A stretch of 64,000 bases of DNA, taken from Azolla caroliniana. Lineage: Eukaryota > Polypodiophyta. The notes below the pieces were generated by a model, which was not told where the DNA came from, made no database searches, and was given only the letters and a program-made list of their open reading frames with translations. This document shows, piece by piece, positions 11,320 to 22,251 of the stretch (the first letter of the stretch is position 1; every line of letters begins with the position of its first letter). The position numbers and the translations under genes are program-made. Location of the stretch: contig JBHGNT010000009.1 in NCBI GenBank assembly GCA_043228905.1, forward strand, positions 19,096,001 to 19,160,000, given 5' to 3'.

Positions 11320-11743
11320 TGTCATGATATGGCAAGACTCGAACCCATGACCTTATGCTACATGGGTCGAGCTCTTACCATTAGACTATGAATTGTAATT
11401 TGTAGGATAATATTTTCATTTATGCTTTATCATAGAAAATTGATGTATATTCCAGATCTCTCTGGAACATTCTAGAAGCTTCAGGATTATTCCTTAAAAC
11501 ACTATAAAAGGAGGCACAAGGCATTGTTTTGAACCAAAATCGTTCAACACCAGTCTTAAACCTCTTAGCCGATTTGTACTTATCTTTCATATAATATAAG
11601 AGCTGCTGTCATCATCCTATCTCTCTCTCTCCTCTTCTCACTTTCTCTCTCTCGGGAATCTTATGCAGTCCCGTCCTCTTAGTACTAATAGTACTGCTCT
11701 TCTTAGTACTAATTCCATCTCTGCTTTAGTACTATTCCTGACA
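11320..11743 (+). repeat. 3' LTR of Gyp-A1
   Basis: The 424-bp LTR is nearly identical to 6083-6506 with scattered substitutions. The tRNA-like module is at 11335-11388. The target copy GAAAG follows. Confidence 0.93.
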
Positions 11744-11748
11744 GAAAG

Positions 11749-12480
11749 GATGTGTCACGCTATCTACGTGACTACAAAGCGGAGATGATGCGATGTGGGA
11801 TACCAGAAGGATTGCAAGTGATATCCACAAGATACGGCAACAAAACCTGACATGGGGGTCCTTTGAAGAAGCTTTATGAGAGGCATATGACTATGAGAGA
11901 CCGAAGGGACGAGATCAACGCGAGTTCGACGAATGGGTTTTATTAGAGAAAACCCACCGAAGCGCAACACAAGCATTCCTAGAGTTCGAGCATCGTTTTG
12001 CTTGACTCTCGGAGCGGAACAAAGATTGTTGGGGGAGGATAAAGTCCTAATCTTCGTGAGATCGATCGATTAGAAAGAAAGGATGGACATCAGAATCCAA
12101 CTTGAAGATGATACGGTGCAAATGGTCTCATCGAGGATTGGGATGAAGTCGAAAGAGTATGCTAAAGACATGATAAGAGGAAAACGAGAATCTCGTTAAC
12201 AACAACATGGTCCATGAGGGATGTTCGATTAAGGATGAACAATGTGGCCGATACGAAGACTGAAGTACGATACGAAGGTACCACGGTAGAGGGTGTGGAA
12301 CAAACTACCCTCTCTTCTTGCAAAAGAACAATGACCAAGGATAAGGTCGATGACTTGAGAGTGGAGAATGCTACTTCAAAGGTGGAAGAAGGTTTTGGGA
12401 TATGAGTGTTTGAAACATCGAGTGAGATAGGGGTAAGCATAATCGATGCTTGCATGATCAAGGGAGATTAATAGTGTGAG
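11749..12480 (+). pseudogene. Gyp-B1 gag, continuation
   Basis: It reads DVSRYLRDYKAEMMRCGIPEGLQVIS and then, in another frame after a deletion, WGSFEEAL*EAYDYERPKG with EFDEWVLLEKTH and FLEFEHRFA. This parallels the B2 Gag (TWEAFEEALKTTFAIED, FEDWVEMLDKG, FSAFESRFG). It is more diverged and has several stops. After about 12060 the similarity to B2 Gag fades. Confidence 0.65.
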
Positions 12481-12486
12481 GTAGAC

Positions 12487-12864
12487 GTGATTGAGGAGGT
12501 AGCCACAAAAGATGACATCGAATCAGAGGTGGCTATGGATGAATCAATGGCGGATGGTCCTATCAACACTTTCCCACCACTAATTCCAGAGACTTCGGTG
12601 GTTGCATCTGAAAGGCAACGTGAGACCGAAGAGATGGAAGGTGGCGGAGAGAAAATAAAGGTCGAAGCCTATGCATATGACTGGGAGATAGCCGAGAAGG
12701 TGGCAATGAGCGAAACGATGGAGGACGGTATTATTGAGGATTCCTGCCCACCAATTCAAGAGACTTTGGCGATTGTGTCCGAGAACCAACGTGAGACCGG
12801 GGAGGTGGAAGGTGGGAGCAAAGAACGTAAAGTCGGAAGTGGGTTTGGACGGAAGATGATTTAA
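12487..12864 (+). pseudogene. Glu-rich repeat frame in Gyp-B1 (unknown function)
   Basis: The 125-codon open stretch has two degenerate copies of a unit of about 63-70 residues. Shared anchors are VAMDESMADG versus VAMSETMEDG, PPLIPETSVVASE versus PPIQETLAIVSE, and RETEEMEGG versus RETGEVEGG. It is highly acidic. I recognise no domain. It sits where Gyp-B2 carries protease and RT, which suggests B1 lacks pol and has substitute sequence there. The following region to 13645 has no clear domain but ends with the same HIPEDVQVRRGR-type segment that precedes the B2 3' LTR. Confidence 0.45.
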
Positions 12865-13645
12865 CCAGAATTTCGGCCTAGACGAAAGCTGAACCAAGCG
12901 AAAGTGGATTTGAACAAAATCCGATTCGTCCAGTTCAACCTGGACATCATTCCAATCGGAAGCCGATCGGACGAGATCGATCCAGAAAGAAGTGCGGGAA
13001 GTCAAACCGGTCGAGACCGGTGAAAACAAAGAAAAGGACGCAAACCCAGATAGAAAGTGATAGGTCGAACCCAACCCGGAAGGGGCCCGACTCGGTAAAA
13101 ACCAATCAACCGAGTTCGATTCGGCCAAATACGAATTAGAATGGAAGCTTATTCAACTGAAAGACGATCGGACGAGACCAATCCAGAAAGAAATTGAGGT
13201 TGATGAATACGAGGAAGAGGCCAAGTAAGTGCACTACAACGGATGACAAGGACCAAGCGGGCCAAGTGGATTTGAAGAGTGTTATTAAGGATGAGATCTC
13301 GACAAAGAAGGAGGGCACTAACATGAAGATTGTCAATTCTAATGCGAGATTATACGACAAAGGTGGATGAAGTGGGAAGCATGGCACATGCACAAGACAT
13401 GAAGGGTTATGCTCAAGAGGATCACAAGGAGCCATGACAACTGGCCATGGCAATGCAAAGAGTGAACAAAGAATATGGTGGATCGGATGGCGACAATGGT
13501 TCGGGTGGAAAGAATGGATGTGCTCAAAATGGAGAGACAAAGTCGACACAACGTAAGAAACTGAGGGTACTATGGATAAAAGAGAATAACGAGCTCCAAC
13601 AACTTTGGCACATACCGGAGGATGTGCAGGTTCGAAGGGGGCGAG

Positions 13646-14353
13646 TGTCGTAGTGTATTTCGTATACTACGTGAAAAACGTGTATAGTACTAGATTCAAT
13701 AAATAAGAAGAAATAGAAGAAAATATTAAAATATAAATTACGTGCATAGGGCAAGATTTGAACCTTGTACCTCCGTGTTAATAATGTAAAGCCTTACCAT
13801 TACACTAACACATCATAAGATTTAAAAAAGAAGATATCCCACGTAGAAAGGTAAGTTCACGTATATTTTCTAGGAAAAACTTTAGTTAGAAGAAAAACAC
13901 ATGATAGAAAAAAGTTACACATGCACATTTAGCGTGCATAAACACTATAGTCGATAAAAACGCATGAGGTTAGAAAAGCAGGATCACTTTTAGAAAAAGC
14001 ATGTTAGAGAAAGCATATAGTCTATAGATAGAGAAAGCATGGAGTCCATAGTTAGTGAAAAAGCATGGATTGCTAAGACTCTCTTGAATCACTATATAAG
14101 GATGGGAGCACAATGTAATAGGGGGGAGAAAATTATGGATGAAAAATCATTAGGGTTAAAAATTAATGATTAATAAAATAAACTATGCTTGTGGGATTCA
14201 CAAGTTTCTATATCTTTCTTTTCCAATCTATTCCTATTGATTCTTAAAATCTATTCATAACTAGATTCATCTCAAGTTCTTCCTCCTCCTAGTCCAAAAC
14301 CCCAGCGGTTCCCACCCGACTCATGCAATGATCCGACGCCGAAAGGCACGACA
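13646..14353 (+). repeat. 3' LTR of Gyp-B1
   Basis: The 708-bp family-B LTR starts TGTCGTAGTG and ends GGCACGACA. It contains an intact-looking tRNA-like module (13754-13807), CTATATAAGG near 14092 and one CTTGTGGGATTCACAAG hairpin near 14190. ACGG follows and matches the sequence before 4489. Confidence 0.9.
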
Positions 14354-15108
14354 ACGGGTATATCAATAGATCTCCCGTAAAATTTTTGTTTGATTCGGGA
14401 AGCTCACACAATTTTGTGAATGATCATTTGGTTCAGATATGGGGAATCCAACCCACCATAAGTGATCACACCTATACGATGCACTTGGCTGATGGAAGAG
14501 TACAATACATCAAATGAGGCGATTCATTCGTTAGGAATTTCTATTGATATTTATATAGAGGAAGTAGACTTCTATGTAATGAATCTTTGTACCACTGATG
14601 TAATACTGGGTTATCCCTGGTTCTAGAATAAAAACTCTTCTTTATCTATTAATTGGGTTCATCAATCAATAACTTTTGTACTGAACGATTGTACTCATTT
14701 TATTCAATGTGTAAAAAAACAATCCCTCTCGATTGCTTCCTCTCCATCAATATCTGAGTTGTCTTGTTCTACTCTATTTTATTGTGTACTTGATCCAGAT
14801 ATTCATGTTTACAATATCGATAATGTCTCGGTTCAGTTAACATATTTTGAACAACAACTTGATGAAATCTTAAATGATTTTCGTGATGATTTTCCGAGTG
14901 AACTACCAGATGGGTTACCTCCTAAACATAATATAGACCATCGTATAAATATTGTACCTGGTGTTGCACCAATAAGTATACCTCCTTATTGTTTAAGTTT
15001 ATCCAAAGAGGATGAGGTATCTAAGCAACTCAAGGACTATTTACGAATGGGTTATATACGTTATAGTAAATCTCCATGGGGTGCACTAGTTCTCTTGGTC
15101 AAACGTGT
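14354..15108 (+). pseudogene. Gyp-C protease and N-terminal RT
   Basis: Protease signature FLFDSGSSHNFVNDH is at about 14385-14425. Decayed sequence follows and then an open stretch at 14759-15108 with LDEILNDFRDDFPSELPDGLPP and GYIRYSKSPWGALVLLVKR, the fingers region of a Ty3 RT. The coding sequence stops at the Gyp-B2 insertion. Beyond B2 the frame resumes not in RT but just before RNase H, so about 170 residues, including the expected catalytic YxDD region, are missing. Confidence 0.82.
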
Positions 15109-15843
15109 TGTCGTAGTGTGAATCACACATTACGTGAAATATGTAAAATACTATATCCGATTTAAAGTACGTATAATAAATAAAATAAAATATTAAAAAT
15201 ATGTTTTACATGCATAAGGCAAGATTCAAACCCTGTACCTCTATCTAGATAAACCCCAACCTTACCATTGTACTAACTTATCCTAAGTGTTTTAAATATA
15301 GATTTAATACATATAAGACCTTTATTTACGCCTACCTTTATTAAAAGGTAAGTCATGCATGTTTTTTAGAATGCGTGAATACTTTATTTATAATAAAAAA
15401 AATGTACACCAATGAAAAATGACTCGTGCACATTTAACGAGCATGAGCACTATATTTAGGAAATAAAAGCATAGTGTAAAAAGGCAACTCATGCACATTT
15501 AGTGTGCATGAACACCCTAGAAAAAGCATGAAGCTATGCTTAGCCTCTTCCATCCTTATATAAGGAGGAGAGAAAGATGTATGGGGGGTTGTTGATTATT
15601 TTACAAGGATTGATTAATAAAAAAATATTCGTGGGATTCACGATTTTGCCATCTATTTCTCCCTTACATTCTAAGTATCAATTAATACACTATACTCGTG
15701 GGATTCACGAGTTTTTCATATCTTTCTTTCTTACAACATATTTCATATTCTTCATTGCCTTAGAATTTTCTTTTCTCCTAGTCCAAAACCTCAGTGGTTG
15801 CCACCAGACTCACGCAAACGATCCGGCGCCAAAAGGCACGACA
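15109..15843 (+). repeat. 5' LTR of Gyp-B2
   Basis: The 735-bp LTR has the tRNA-like module at 15222-15275 (A box TAGTACAATGG, 32 nt, B box GGTTTGAATCT on the minus strand). CTTATATAAGG lies near 15554. Hairpins TCGTGGGATTCACGA (15629-15643) and CTCGTGGGATTCACGAG (15695-15711) follow. Confidence 0.92.
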
Positions 15844-15881
15844 CAAGTGGTGAACCTAACGTGAACACGGGTGGCAAGGAG

Positions 15882-17357
15882 ATGGAAAATAAATCGGAGG
15901 CTAACAACATGATGATGATGTTCGAGCGGATGCTTCAAGAACAACGTGCGATGATGTCGGAGATAGCGGCGGCAGTAGAGCGACTCATGCAACGGATCGG
16001 GCAATTCAACGGGAAGGACGTATCACGCTATCATCGGGACTACAAGGCGGAAATGATACGATGTGGGATTTTGGAAGGACTACAAGTGATATCCTTCAAT
16101 CGGGTAGCTACCGACGGGCTTCAAGCAAGTATCCACGGGCTACGACAACAAAATCTGACGTGGGAAGCATTTGAAGAGGCGCTAAAGACCACGTTCGCTA
16201 TCGAGGACTCCTCCAAGGCAACGTGGAGAGGATTCGAGGATTGGGTAGAAATGCTGGACAAGGGGATGAAGGTCCTCGATGTGTTTTCGGCATTCGAAAG
16301 TCGGTTCGGGAGGTTGTCTGCGAGAGATCAAGCTATCCTCGCACCAGACAAAGTTATCATGTTCTTACGAGCCGTAGACGTCCGGGACCGGAAGGATCTT
16401 GGAGTGCTTCTAGAGGACACGAATACCGAGAGTGGCCTCACCGAAACATGGGAAAGCGTGCGGGATATCGTCGCGCGATACACAAAGAGGGGGCAATGGC
16501 TTGCCAACGAAGAAAAGAGGGTTTTGGAACTGATCCCAAAATTGAGATTCGGATCGGAAGACCATCAACCGCGGGCTCGGGAAGCTATGACCGAGAAGGG
16601 AATCGATGCAACTATGGTGGAGCAATTGCTGAAGGAGATGGAGAATTTAAAAATCGCGATGGTGAAGAAGTCGGATGACCGTCCCACAAGTTCCAAGTAT
16701 ATGGACCGTCGGTGCATATGGTGCGATAGCACCGAACATGATCAGAGGGATTGCGACGAATACAAGGAAGCGCTACGATGGGATCTTATCTACTACGAGG
16801 GAAATCAGATTCATTCGATGGACTCTCGGAAGCCGCTTCGACCGAACATCCGAAAAGGCAGCATGAAGAAGGTCCTAGAGGAGGAAATAGCGGCGAAGAG
16901 CAATTACACGACAACCGCGGGAATACGTGTCGGGGAGTCATCGGGAGCAAAGGTGTCTTTTTGGCCGGAAGTGCTAGAAAACAACGAGAAAACCGACTCT
17001 AATGAGATCCGAAGCACCGCGGAAGGCATTCGGGAAGCTACGGGATGGGAGTGCCCCGTCGATAAGAATAGCGTATACGCCCTATGTCAATTACATGAGG
17101 TGTATGTGGATGAGAAGCGGCGATGCACGGAGGATGCGGCTGGACCATCGAAGACACCGGAGAGCTGGAACTCCGACGGAAGAGGGAAAGGAAAAACGAT
17201 TCCAGCATTCAAGCTCGCCTCGGACATCGAACAACAAACGGACTTGAAAAAGGTGTTCGGGGAGAGAATCCTCGACAGCCGGGTAGATTTTTCACTTCGA
17301 GAACTACTCGGAATAGCAAAAAAGGAGTTCCATGATCTTATGGATCTCGTAAAATGA
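15882..17357 (+). CDS. Gyp-B2 Gag
   Basis: I choose ATG 15882, the first in-frame ATG after the primer site and the equivalent of the B3 start; it gives 491 codons. The N-terminus is acidic and Met-rich (MMMMFERMLQEQRAMM). A capsid-like helical region follows, then a zinc knuckle CIWCDSTEHDQRDC (CX2CX4HX4C). A long Glu/Lys-rich tail ends FSLRELLGIAKKEFHDL. The zinc knuckle sits near the middle, not the end, so the tail before protease is unusually long. The stop TGA at 17355 corresponds to AGG in B3, where the frame continues into protease. B2 Gag is therefore probably a truncated Gag-Pro. Confidence 0.82.
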   Translation: MENKSEANNMMMMFERMLQEQRAMMSEIAAAVERLMQRIGQFNGKDVSRYHRDYKAEMIRCGILEGLQVISFNRVATDGLQASIHGLRQQNLTWEAFEEALKTTFAIEDSSKATWRGFEDWVEMLDKGMKVLDVFSAFESRFGRLSARDQAILAPDKVIMFLRAVDVRDRKDLGVLLEDTNTESGLTETWESVRDIVARYTKRGQWLANEEKRVLELIPKLRFGSEDHQPRAREAMTEKGIDATMVEQLLKEMENLKIAMVKKSDDRPTSSKYMDRRCIWCDSTEHDQRDCDEYKEALRWDLIYYEGNQIHSMDSRKPLRPNIRKGSMKKVLEEEIAAKSNYTTTAGIRVGESSGAKVSFWPEVLENNEKTDSNEIRSTAEGIREATGWECPVDKNSVYALCQLHEVYVDEKRRCTEDAAGPSKTPESWNSDGRGKGKTIPAFKLASDIEQQTDLKKVFGERILDSRVDFSLRELLGIAKKEFHDLMDLVK

Positions 17358-18040
17358 AAAAGACAAAATACAGAGGAAAATGCGCCGATGGTGAATGCAA
17401 ATACCATTATGATGAACGACACCGAAGTGGAGGACGAGATTCCGAATTCCCACTATACAAAGCCACACTGGGCACGTGTAACTACGGAGACTCCGGTCCG
17501 AATCGGCAACATCAAAGAGCCCGTGCTAGCATTGATTGATCACGGATCGGAGATCAATTTGATGTCCAAAGAGTTCTACCGGAAGGGGAAGTGGCCTATT
17601 AACACCAATCATGGATGGAAGATCCGGGTGGCCACTAAAGCAATGGAAGATCTATTTGCGGCTTGTCCGGATGTGACGGTGAAGATCGGGGATGTTGAGA
17701 TCGACCAAAATTTCTTCGTATAAGACGAGGTCTCACACTCCGTGATCCTCGGGCAACCCTTTATCATGGCATCACGGATGGAGACGAAGGTGCTCGATAG
17801 CGGTGCGGCTTTTGCACGAATCCGGAGCCAAAACGGAGGGAAATCCGTCCACCGTCCAATTCCTAACGGTGTCGGCAAATTATGAAAGGAACAAGAGAGA
17901 GCTCTTGTCCCAAACAAGGATGGATTTTTAGAGTGGACTGTTGCGTAGTGGGGAAGTGATAGTCCGAGAAGCCCTGATACCCCACACAGGAGAAAACTCT
18001 CGGAGCAAAACAAGTACGAATCGGTCCGGATGGGGCATCT
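17358..18040 (+). pseudogene. Gyp-B2 aspartic protease region
   Basis: In the gag frame after the TGA there is PVLALIDHGSEINLMSKEFY, where retroelement proteases usually have D-S/T-G-A/S (here DHGS). It is followed by VKIGDVEIDQNFFV and, past a TAA at 17721 (CAA lost), VILGQPFI and RMETKVLDSGAAFARI. These are the flap and second half of a pepsin-like retroelement protease. A frameshift lies near 17880. The Asp-His-Gly-Ser triad is shared with B3, so it is a family feature. Confidence 0.75.
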
Positions 18041-20126
18041 ATGTACATGGCCGTAACCGGAGGAATGAAGAAAGAATACCGAAAAGTGGAGGATAAGTTA
18101 CGGTCGGCATCAATAATAAAAGAAGATGAAGAAATCGTGGGAATAGTTGAAGAAATGTTCTATGGGAGCACGCTACAACGGCTTGAAGAGCTCGCGAAAG
18201 ATACAAGCCAGGGAGACCGGGTAGTCCTGGTGGAATCGGTCGAGATGTACGAGATCATTGTGAAAATGGGGCCGGATATGCTCCGCAAAGAAGAAGCAAT
18301 GGTAAGTATGAAATACAAGACCGTGGAGAAGAAGGTGAATGTGGCCGCGGGACCACTACCTGCCGATAGCGAACAAAAGAGGAAAGAAGTCTCGGGAGAT
18401 CCGACACTTCAGAAGTCCGTGGATATTGGACATGCCTTCAAGGATGAGACCCCGGAAGAAACTTTGGATTGGTGGAGGTGGTTTCCTTTTACAAAATGAA
18501 GAAGAACGATTCCGAGGGATGTTGGAACAACATGGGAAAGCATTTGCATTCACATTGAAGGAGATAGGGTGCGTTGATCCGAAGATAGTGGAGCCGATGG
18601 TGATCTTCATGATTGACCATGTGCCGTGGAACCTGAAGCCGATTCCGGTGCCACGGACACATATTTTGAAAGTCATCAACTTGCTCAAGGAGAAGGTGGC
18701 GATGGGGATTCTAGAGCCATCAAGTGCTCCGTACTCAAATCGATGGTTTACGGTTCCGAAGAAGAATGGGTCACTCCGATTTATCCAAGACTTGCAATCG
18801 GTAAACAAAGTCATGATCCGGAACTCCGGAGTCGGTCCGATAGTGGATGAATTTGCGGAAGCATTTGCCGGTCGAGCGATATACTCCATCGGAGACCTAT
18901 ACTCGGGGTATGACCAATTCCAGCTAGCCGTGGAGAGCCGAGACATCACTACCATGCGGACACCGATAGGATTAGTCCGGATGTGTACGCTACCACAAGG
19001 CGCGACGAACTCGGTCGCACATATGATGAATGCAATGAACAAGGTGCTTCGAGACTGCATTCCGGAGATAACGATGCTTTTCCTGGATGACATTCCGATG
19101 AAAGGATGCGCGGTAGAAGAAAACGATGAAACTATGGATGATCGAGGATGCCGAAAGTTCGTAGTCGACCATATTCGCGATTGCGAGAAAGTGCTTCGAA
19201 AGTTAGAAGATGTGCACCTAACACTTTCCGGGGAGAAATCGGCATTCGAGCAAGAAGAAATATTGGTAGTCGGATATCTATGTGGGCCCTACGGCCGAAG
19301 ACCGTCACCGACCAAGATCGATGCAATTCAAGCTATGAAAGAAAAATGCGAGTCACAATCTGAAGTCCGAAGGTTTCTCGGAGCATGTGCACTCTATCAC
19401 ATATGGATTCCGCACTATGCACATATTGCGGACCCACTCTATCACTTGTTGCGGAAGGGTAAGAAGATTGAATGGAAACCGGAGCATACCAAAGCTGTGA
19501 AGAAGCTCAAGAAATCACTACGGAGGGCAAAAGCACTAAAGAAGTTGAACTATGACCGACTGATCATAGTAATGGTTGCCACGAGTCCAAATGGAATCGG
19601 ATGGGTCATCAATCAAGCCGATCCGGATGGTTCGCGATATCCGATCCGATTCGGAGCAAAGGTTCTCAATGAAAGGCAACGCGGATATGCACAAGTCAAA
19701 AGAGAATTATGGGGAGTCATGTCGGCAATCAAATCGGATCAAGATTATTTGATCGGGGTTGAAGTAGTGATCGAAACGGATTGTCTTCCGATACTCGGGA
19801 TGATGCGGTGTTGCACGATACCGGATGTGGCTATGCTAAGATGGATTGCATATGTTAAGTCGCTTAATCCGGAGGTACGACACATCTCCGGAAAAGACAA
19901 TGCGGTAGCGGATATGCTATCAAGGGCGAGGTTCGGAGATGACATAACCGAATCCGATAATGAAGAAGTTTCCGAAGACTACTTTGCTTCAGAGCACATA
20001 TGCCGGGTGAACATAATCCGAGAATTCTGGAAAGAAGAATACGAGGGAGAAAGCTTGCTGATCGGGAAAGTGCTACAAGAAATCGAGAAATCATCGGACA
20101 ATAAAGAGAAGAGATCCGAGATCTGA
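18041..20126 (+). pseudogene. Gyp-B2 reverse transcriptase and RNase H
   Basis: The main frame 18339-20126 carries RT with ILEPSSAPYSNRWFTVPKK, LRFIQDLQSVNKV and the catalytic box MLFLDDIP (FLDD instead of the usual YLDD/YVDD). RNase H follows with QVKRELWGVMSAI, VVIETDCLPIL and DNAVADMLSRAR. The first RNase H Asp appears replaced (IVMVATSPNGIGW, where the old relative at 50607-52089 has TVDTSP). An upstream frame 18041-18499 holds the protease-RT linker, with a shift between them. RT copies the RNA and RNase H removes it. Overall it looks recently decayed. Confidence 0.82.
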
Positions 20127-20131
20127 AGTAA

Positions 20132-21458
20132 GAAGCGGCAAGTTCGAAAGTTCTTCTTGAAAAATGGGTTAATAGGAGGGAGCCGAAAAGACCGGATGGC
20201 ATACCACTTCGGGTAGTCGGGACGAAAGAGCAACGAAACCGGATAATGTCCGAATTTCACGAATCCGATTGGGCTGGACATTGAGGAACATGGGCAACTT
20301 TTGTGCAAATCAAACAAAAATATTGGTGGAAGAACATGTACAAAGATATAGCGGAATTCACGGAAAGCTGCGAGAAGTGTCAAATCTACTCCGGAGTTCG
20401 ACACCGAGATGAGTTACATCTGACATTCTCACCGACAATCAATTTCAAATGGATGGTCGATATTGTAGCCATGCCAACTGGGATCAGACAAAAGAAGTAC
20501 TTGATGTTAGCTCGGGAAGATCTCACAAACCAAGTAGAAGGTCGGGCGCTACGAAGGAAAACATGTTCTGCGGTATGCCAATTTCTTTTGGAGGAGGTGT
20601 TTTGCAGGTACAAGTGATTGCGGATCGGGGAGAACTCAACTCTGATAAAGCTAAGGAATTCTTCACCAAACATGGAGTTCGGTTAACATTGACAACGGCA
20701 TACAATCCAGAAGCCAACGGGAAGATTGAACGAGGACATAGTCTGATCGTCAAAGCACTTGCGAAGGCATGCGATGGAAGTGTGAAGAATTGGTCGCAGA
20801 TGCTTCCGTATGCACTATGGGCGGATCGGACGACACATAGCTCCGTAACCGGTTACATGCCGGCAGAACTCATGACCGGACAAGCACCGATAATGCCAAC
20901 GGAAACCGCGATCGCAACATGGACAATGCTACCGTGGAAGGAAGAGATGAGCCGGAAAGAACTACTAGCGGTCCAGATACGACAACTAGAGGGAAGACCG
21001 GAAGACCGGAAGACGTAGCGGAAGCAATGCGCCGACAACAAGAAGCGCGATTCCGGAATAAAAGCATGTTCGACACAAAGCACTGACTACGACTGCGGAA
21101 GATTGAAGAAGGAGATTGGGTGATTGTCTACGACAGTAGTTTGGATCATCAACATAGAACGATGTGGAAGTTCGCGAAAAGGTGGTTCGGGCCATACGAG
21201 GTTCGGAAAGTTTTCGACAACAGAACTTACCGACTATGCGAGTTGGATGGAACGATGCTACGAGTGTCTATAGCTGGGAAACGGGTGAAGATTTTCAAGA
21301 AGCGGACTGATGAAGAACCTTATGTGATCCTAGACAAGACCGACAAGAAGGAGCAATCGGACGAAGATTGCGGTGATGCGGAAAGCGAAGAAAGTGGATT
21401 ACAACTCATAGTCGACTTAAGGGGAGAATCGGAGGAAGCTTCGGATGAAGATGAATAG
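20132..21458 (+). pseudogene. Gyp-B2 integrase
   Basis: The zinc-binding part has HESDWAGH (stop after it), KYWWKNMYKDI and CEKCQIYSG. The catalytic core has VDIVAMP, then after a frameshift near 20600 VIADRGELNS and NGKIERGHS, giving a D-D-E set. The C-terminal part, with stops near 21016 and 21085, has WKFAKRWFGPYEVRKVFDN and an acidic tail ending at 21458. There is no chromodomain. Integrase would insert the cDNA copy. Three frames are needed to read it, so it is dead. Confidence 0.8.
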
Positions 21459-21514
21459 AAAGCATCGGGGACTTCGGCACATACCGGAGGATGTGCGGGT
21501 TCGGAGAGGGCGAG

Positions 21515-22251
21515 TGTCGTAGTGTGAATCACACACTACATGAAATATGTAAAATACTATATCCGATTTAAAGTACGTATAATAAATAAAATAAAATATT
21601 AAAAATATGTTTTACATGCACAAGGCAAGATTCAAACCCTATACCTCTATATAGATAAACCCCAACCTTACCATTGTACTAACTTATCCTAAGTGTTCTA
21701 AATATAGATTTAATACGTATAAGACCTTTATTTACGCCTACCTTTATTAAAAGGTAAGTCATGCATGTTTTTTAGAATGCGTGAATACTTTATTTATAAT
21801 AAAAAAATGTACACCAATGAAAAATGACTCGTGCACATCTAACGAGCATGAGCACTATATTTAGGAAATAAAAACATAGTGTAAAAAGGCAACTCATGCA
21901 CATTTAGTGTGCATGAACACTCTAGAAAAAGCATGAAGCTATGCTTAGCCTCTTCCATCCTTATATAAGGAGGAGAGAAAGATGTATGGGGGGTTGTTGA
22001 TTATTTTACAAGGATTGATTAATAAAAAAATATTCGTGGGATTCACGATTTTGCCATCTATTTCTCCCAAGTTACATTCTAAGTATCAATTAATACACTA
22101 TACTCGTGGGATTCACGAGTTTTTCATATCTTTCTTTCTTATAACATATTTCATATTCTTCATTGCCTTAGAATTTTCTTTTCTCCTAGTCCAAAACCTC
22201 AGTGGTTGCCACCTGACTCATGCAAACGATCTGGCGCCAAAAGGCACGACA
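21515..22251 (+). repeat. 3' LTR of Gyp-B2
   Basis: The 737-bp LTR is very similar to 15109-15843, including the tRNA-like module (21628-21681) and both hairpins. It is preceded by the purine-rich GGAGAGGGCGAG. Confidence 0.92.

Larger units (their letters stand above)
6083..11743 (+). mobile_element. Gyp-A1: family-A chromovirus, full length, inactivated by stops
   Basis: Both LTRs are 424 bp (6083-6506 and 11320-11743), start TGTCATGATATGG and end TTCCTGACA. GAAAG flanks both sides (6078-6082 and 11744-11748). The layout is primer-site region TTTGAACCAATTT, gag 6582-7739, pol 7736-11308 in the -1 frame, then AAGGGGGAGATAG as polypurine tract. No frameshift is evident against the intact copy A3. 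Inactivation is by stop codons that all look like C-to-T changes. Confidence 0.93.
4489..14353 (+). mobile_element. Gyp-B1: family-B element without pol, carrying nested D LTR and Gyp-A1
   Basis: The 5' LTR 4489-5909 is interrupted by a D solo LTR, and the 3' LTR is 13646-14353. ACGG flanks both ends (4485-4488 and 14354-14357). The interior has a primer site beginning TTGGTGAACC, a degenerate family-B gag (5948-6082 continuing at 11749) and a Glu-rich frame at 12487-12864. A purine tract GAAGGGGGCGAG precedes the 3' LTR. No protease, RT or integrase is recognisable once Gyp-A1 is removed, so B1 looks like a non-autonomous or internally replaced relative of Gyp-B2. Confidence 0.82.
15109..22251 (+). 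mobile_element. Gyp-B2: family-B Ty3 element with gag and pol
   Basis: The 7.1-kb element has LTRs 15109-15843 and 21515-22251. The ends are TGTCGTAGTG and GGCACGACA. ACGT occurs at the left flank (15103-15106, with two extra bases GT before the LTR) and immediately at the right (22252-22255). The interior has a primer site near TGGTGAACC, gag, an atypical protease, RT, RNase H and integrase, with a purine-rich tract GGAGAGGGCGAG before the 3' LTR. Several stops and shifts make it non-functional. No chromodomain is seen. Confidence 0.9.

Noticed and set aside
12580-13128. 182-codon minus-strand frame
   Set aside because: It mirrors the acidic repeat frame on the plus strand; the composition (Ser/Phe/Leu-rich) is the complement of Glu/Lys-rich codons.
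17354-17750. Host aspartic protease gene
   Set aside because: It is in frame with Gyp-B Gag and between LTRs, so it is an element protease.
18356-19093. 245-codon minus-strand frame
   Set aside because: It lies opposite the Gyp-B2 RT frame, has no domain and follows the codon bias of the real strand.
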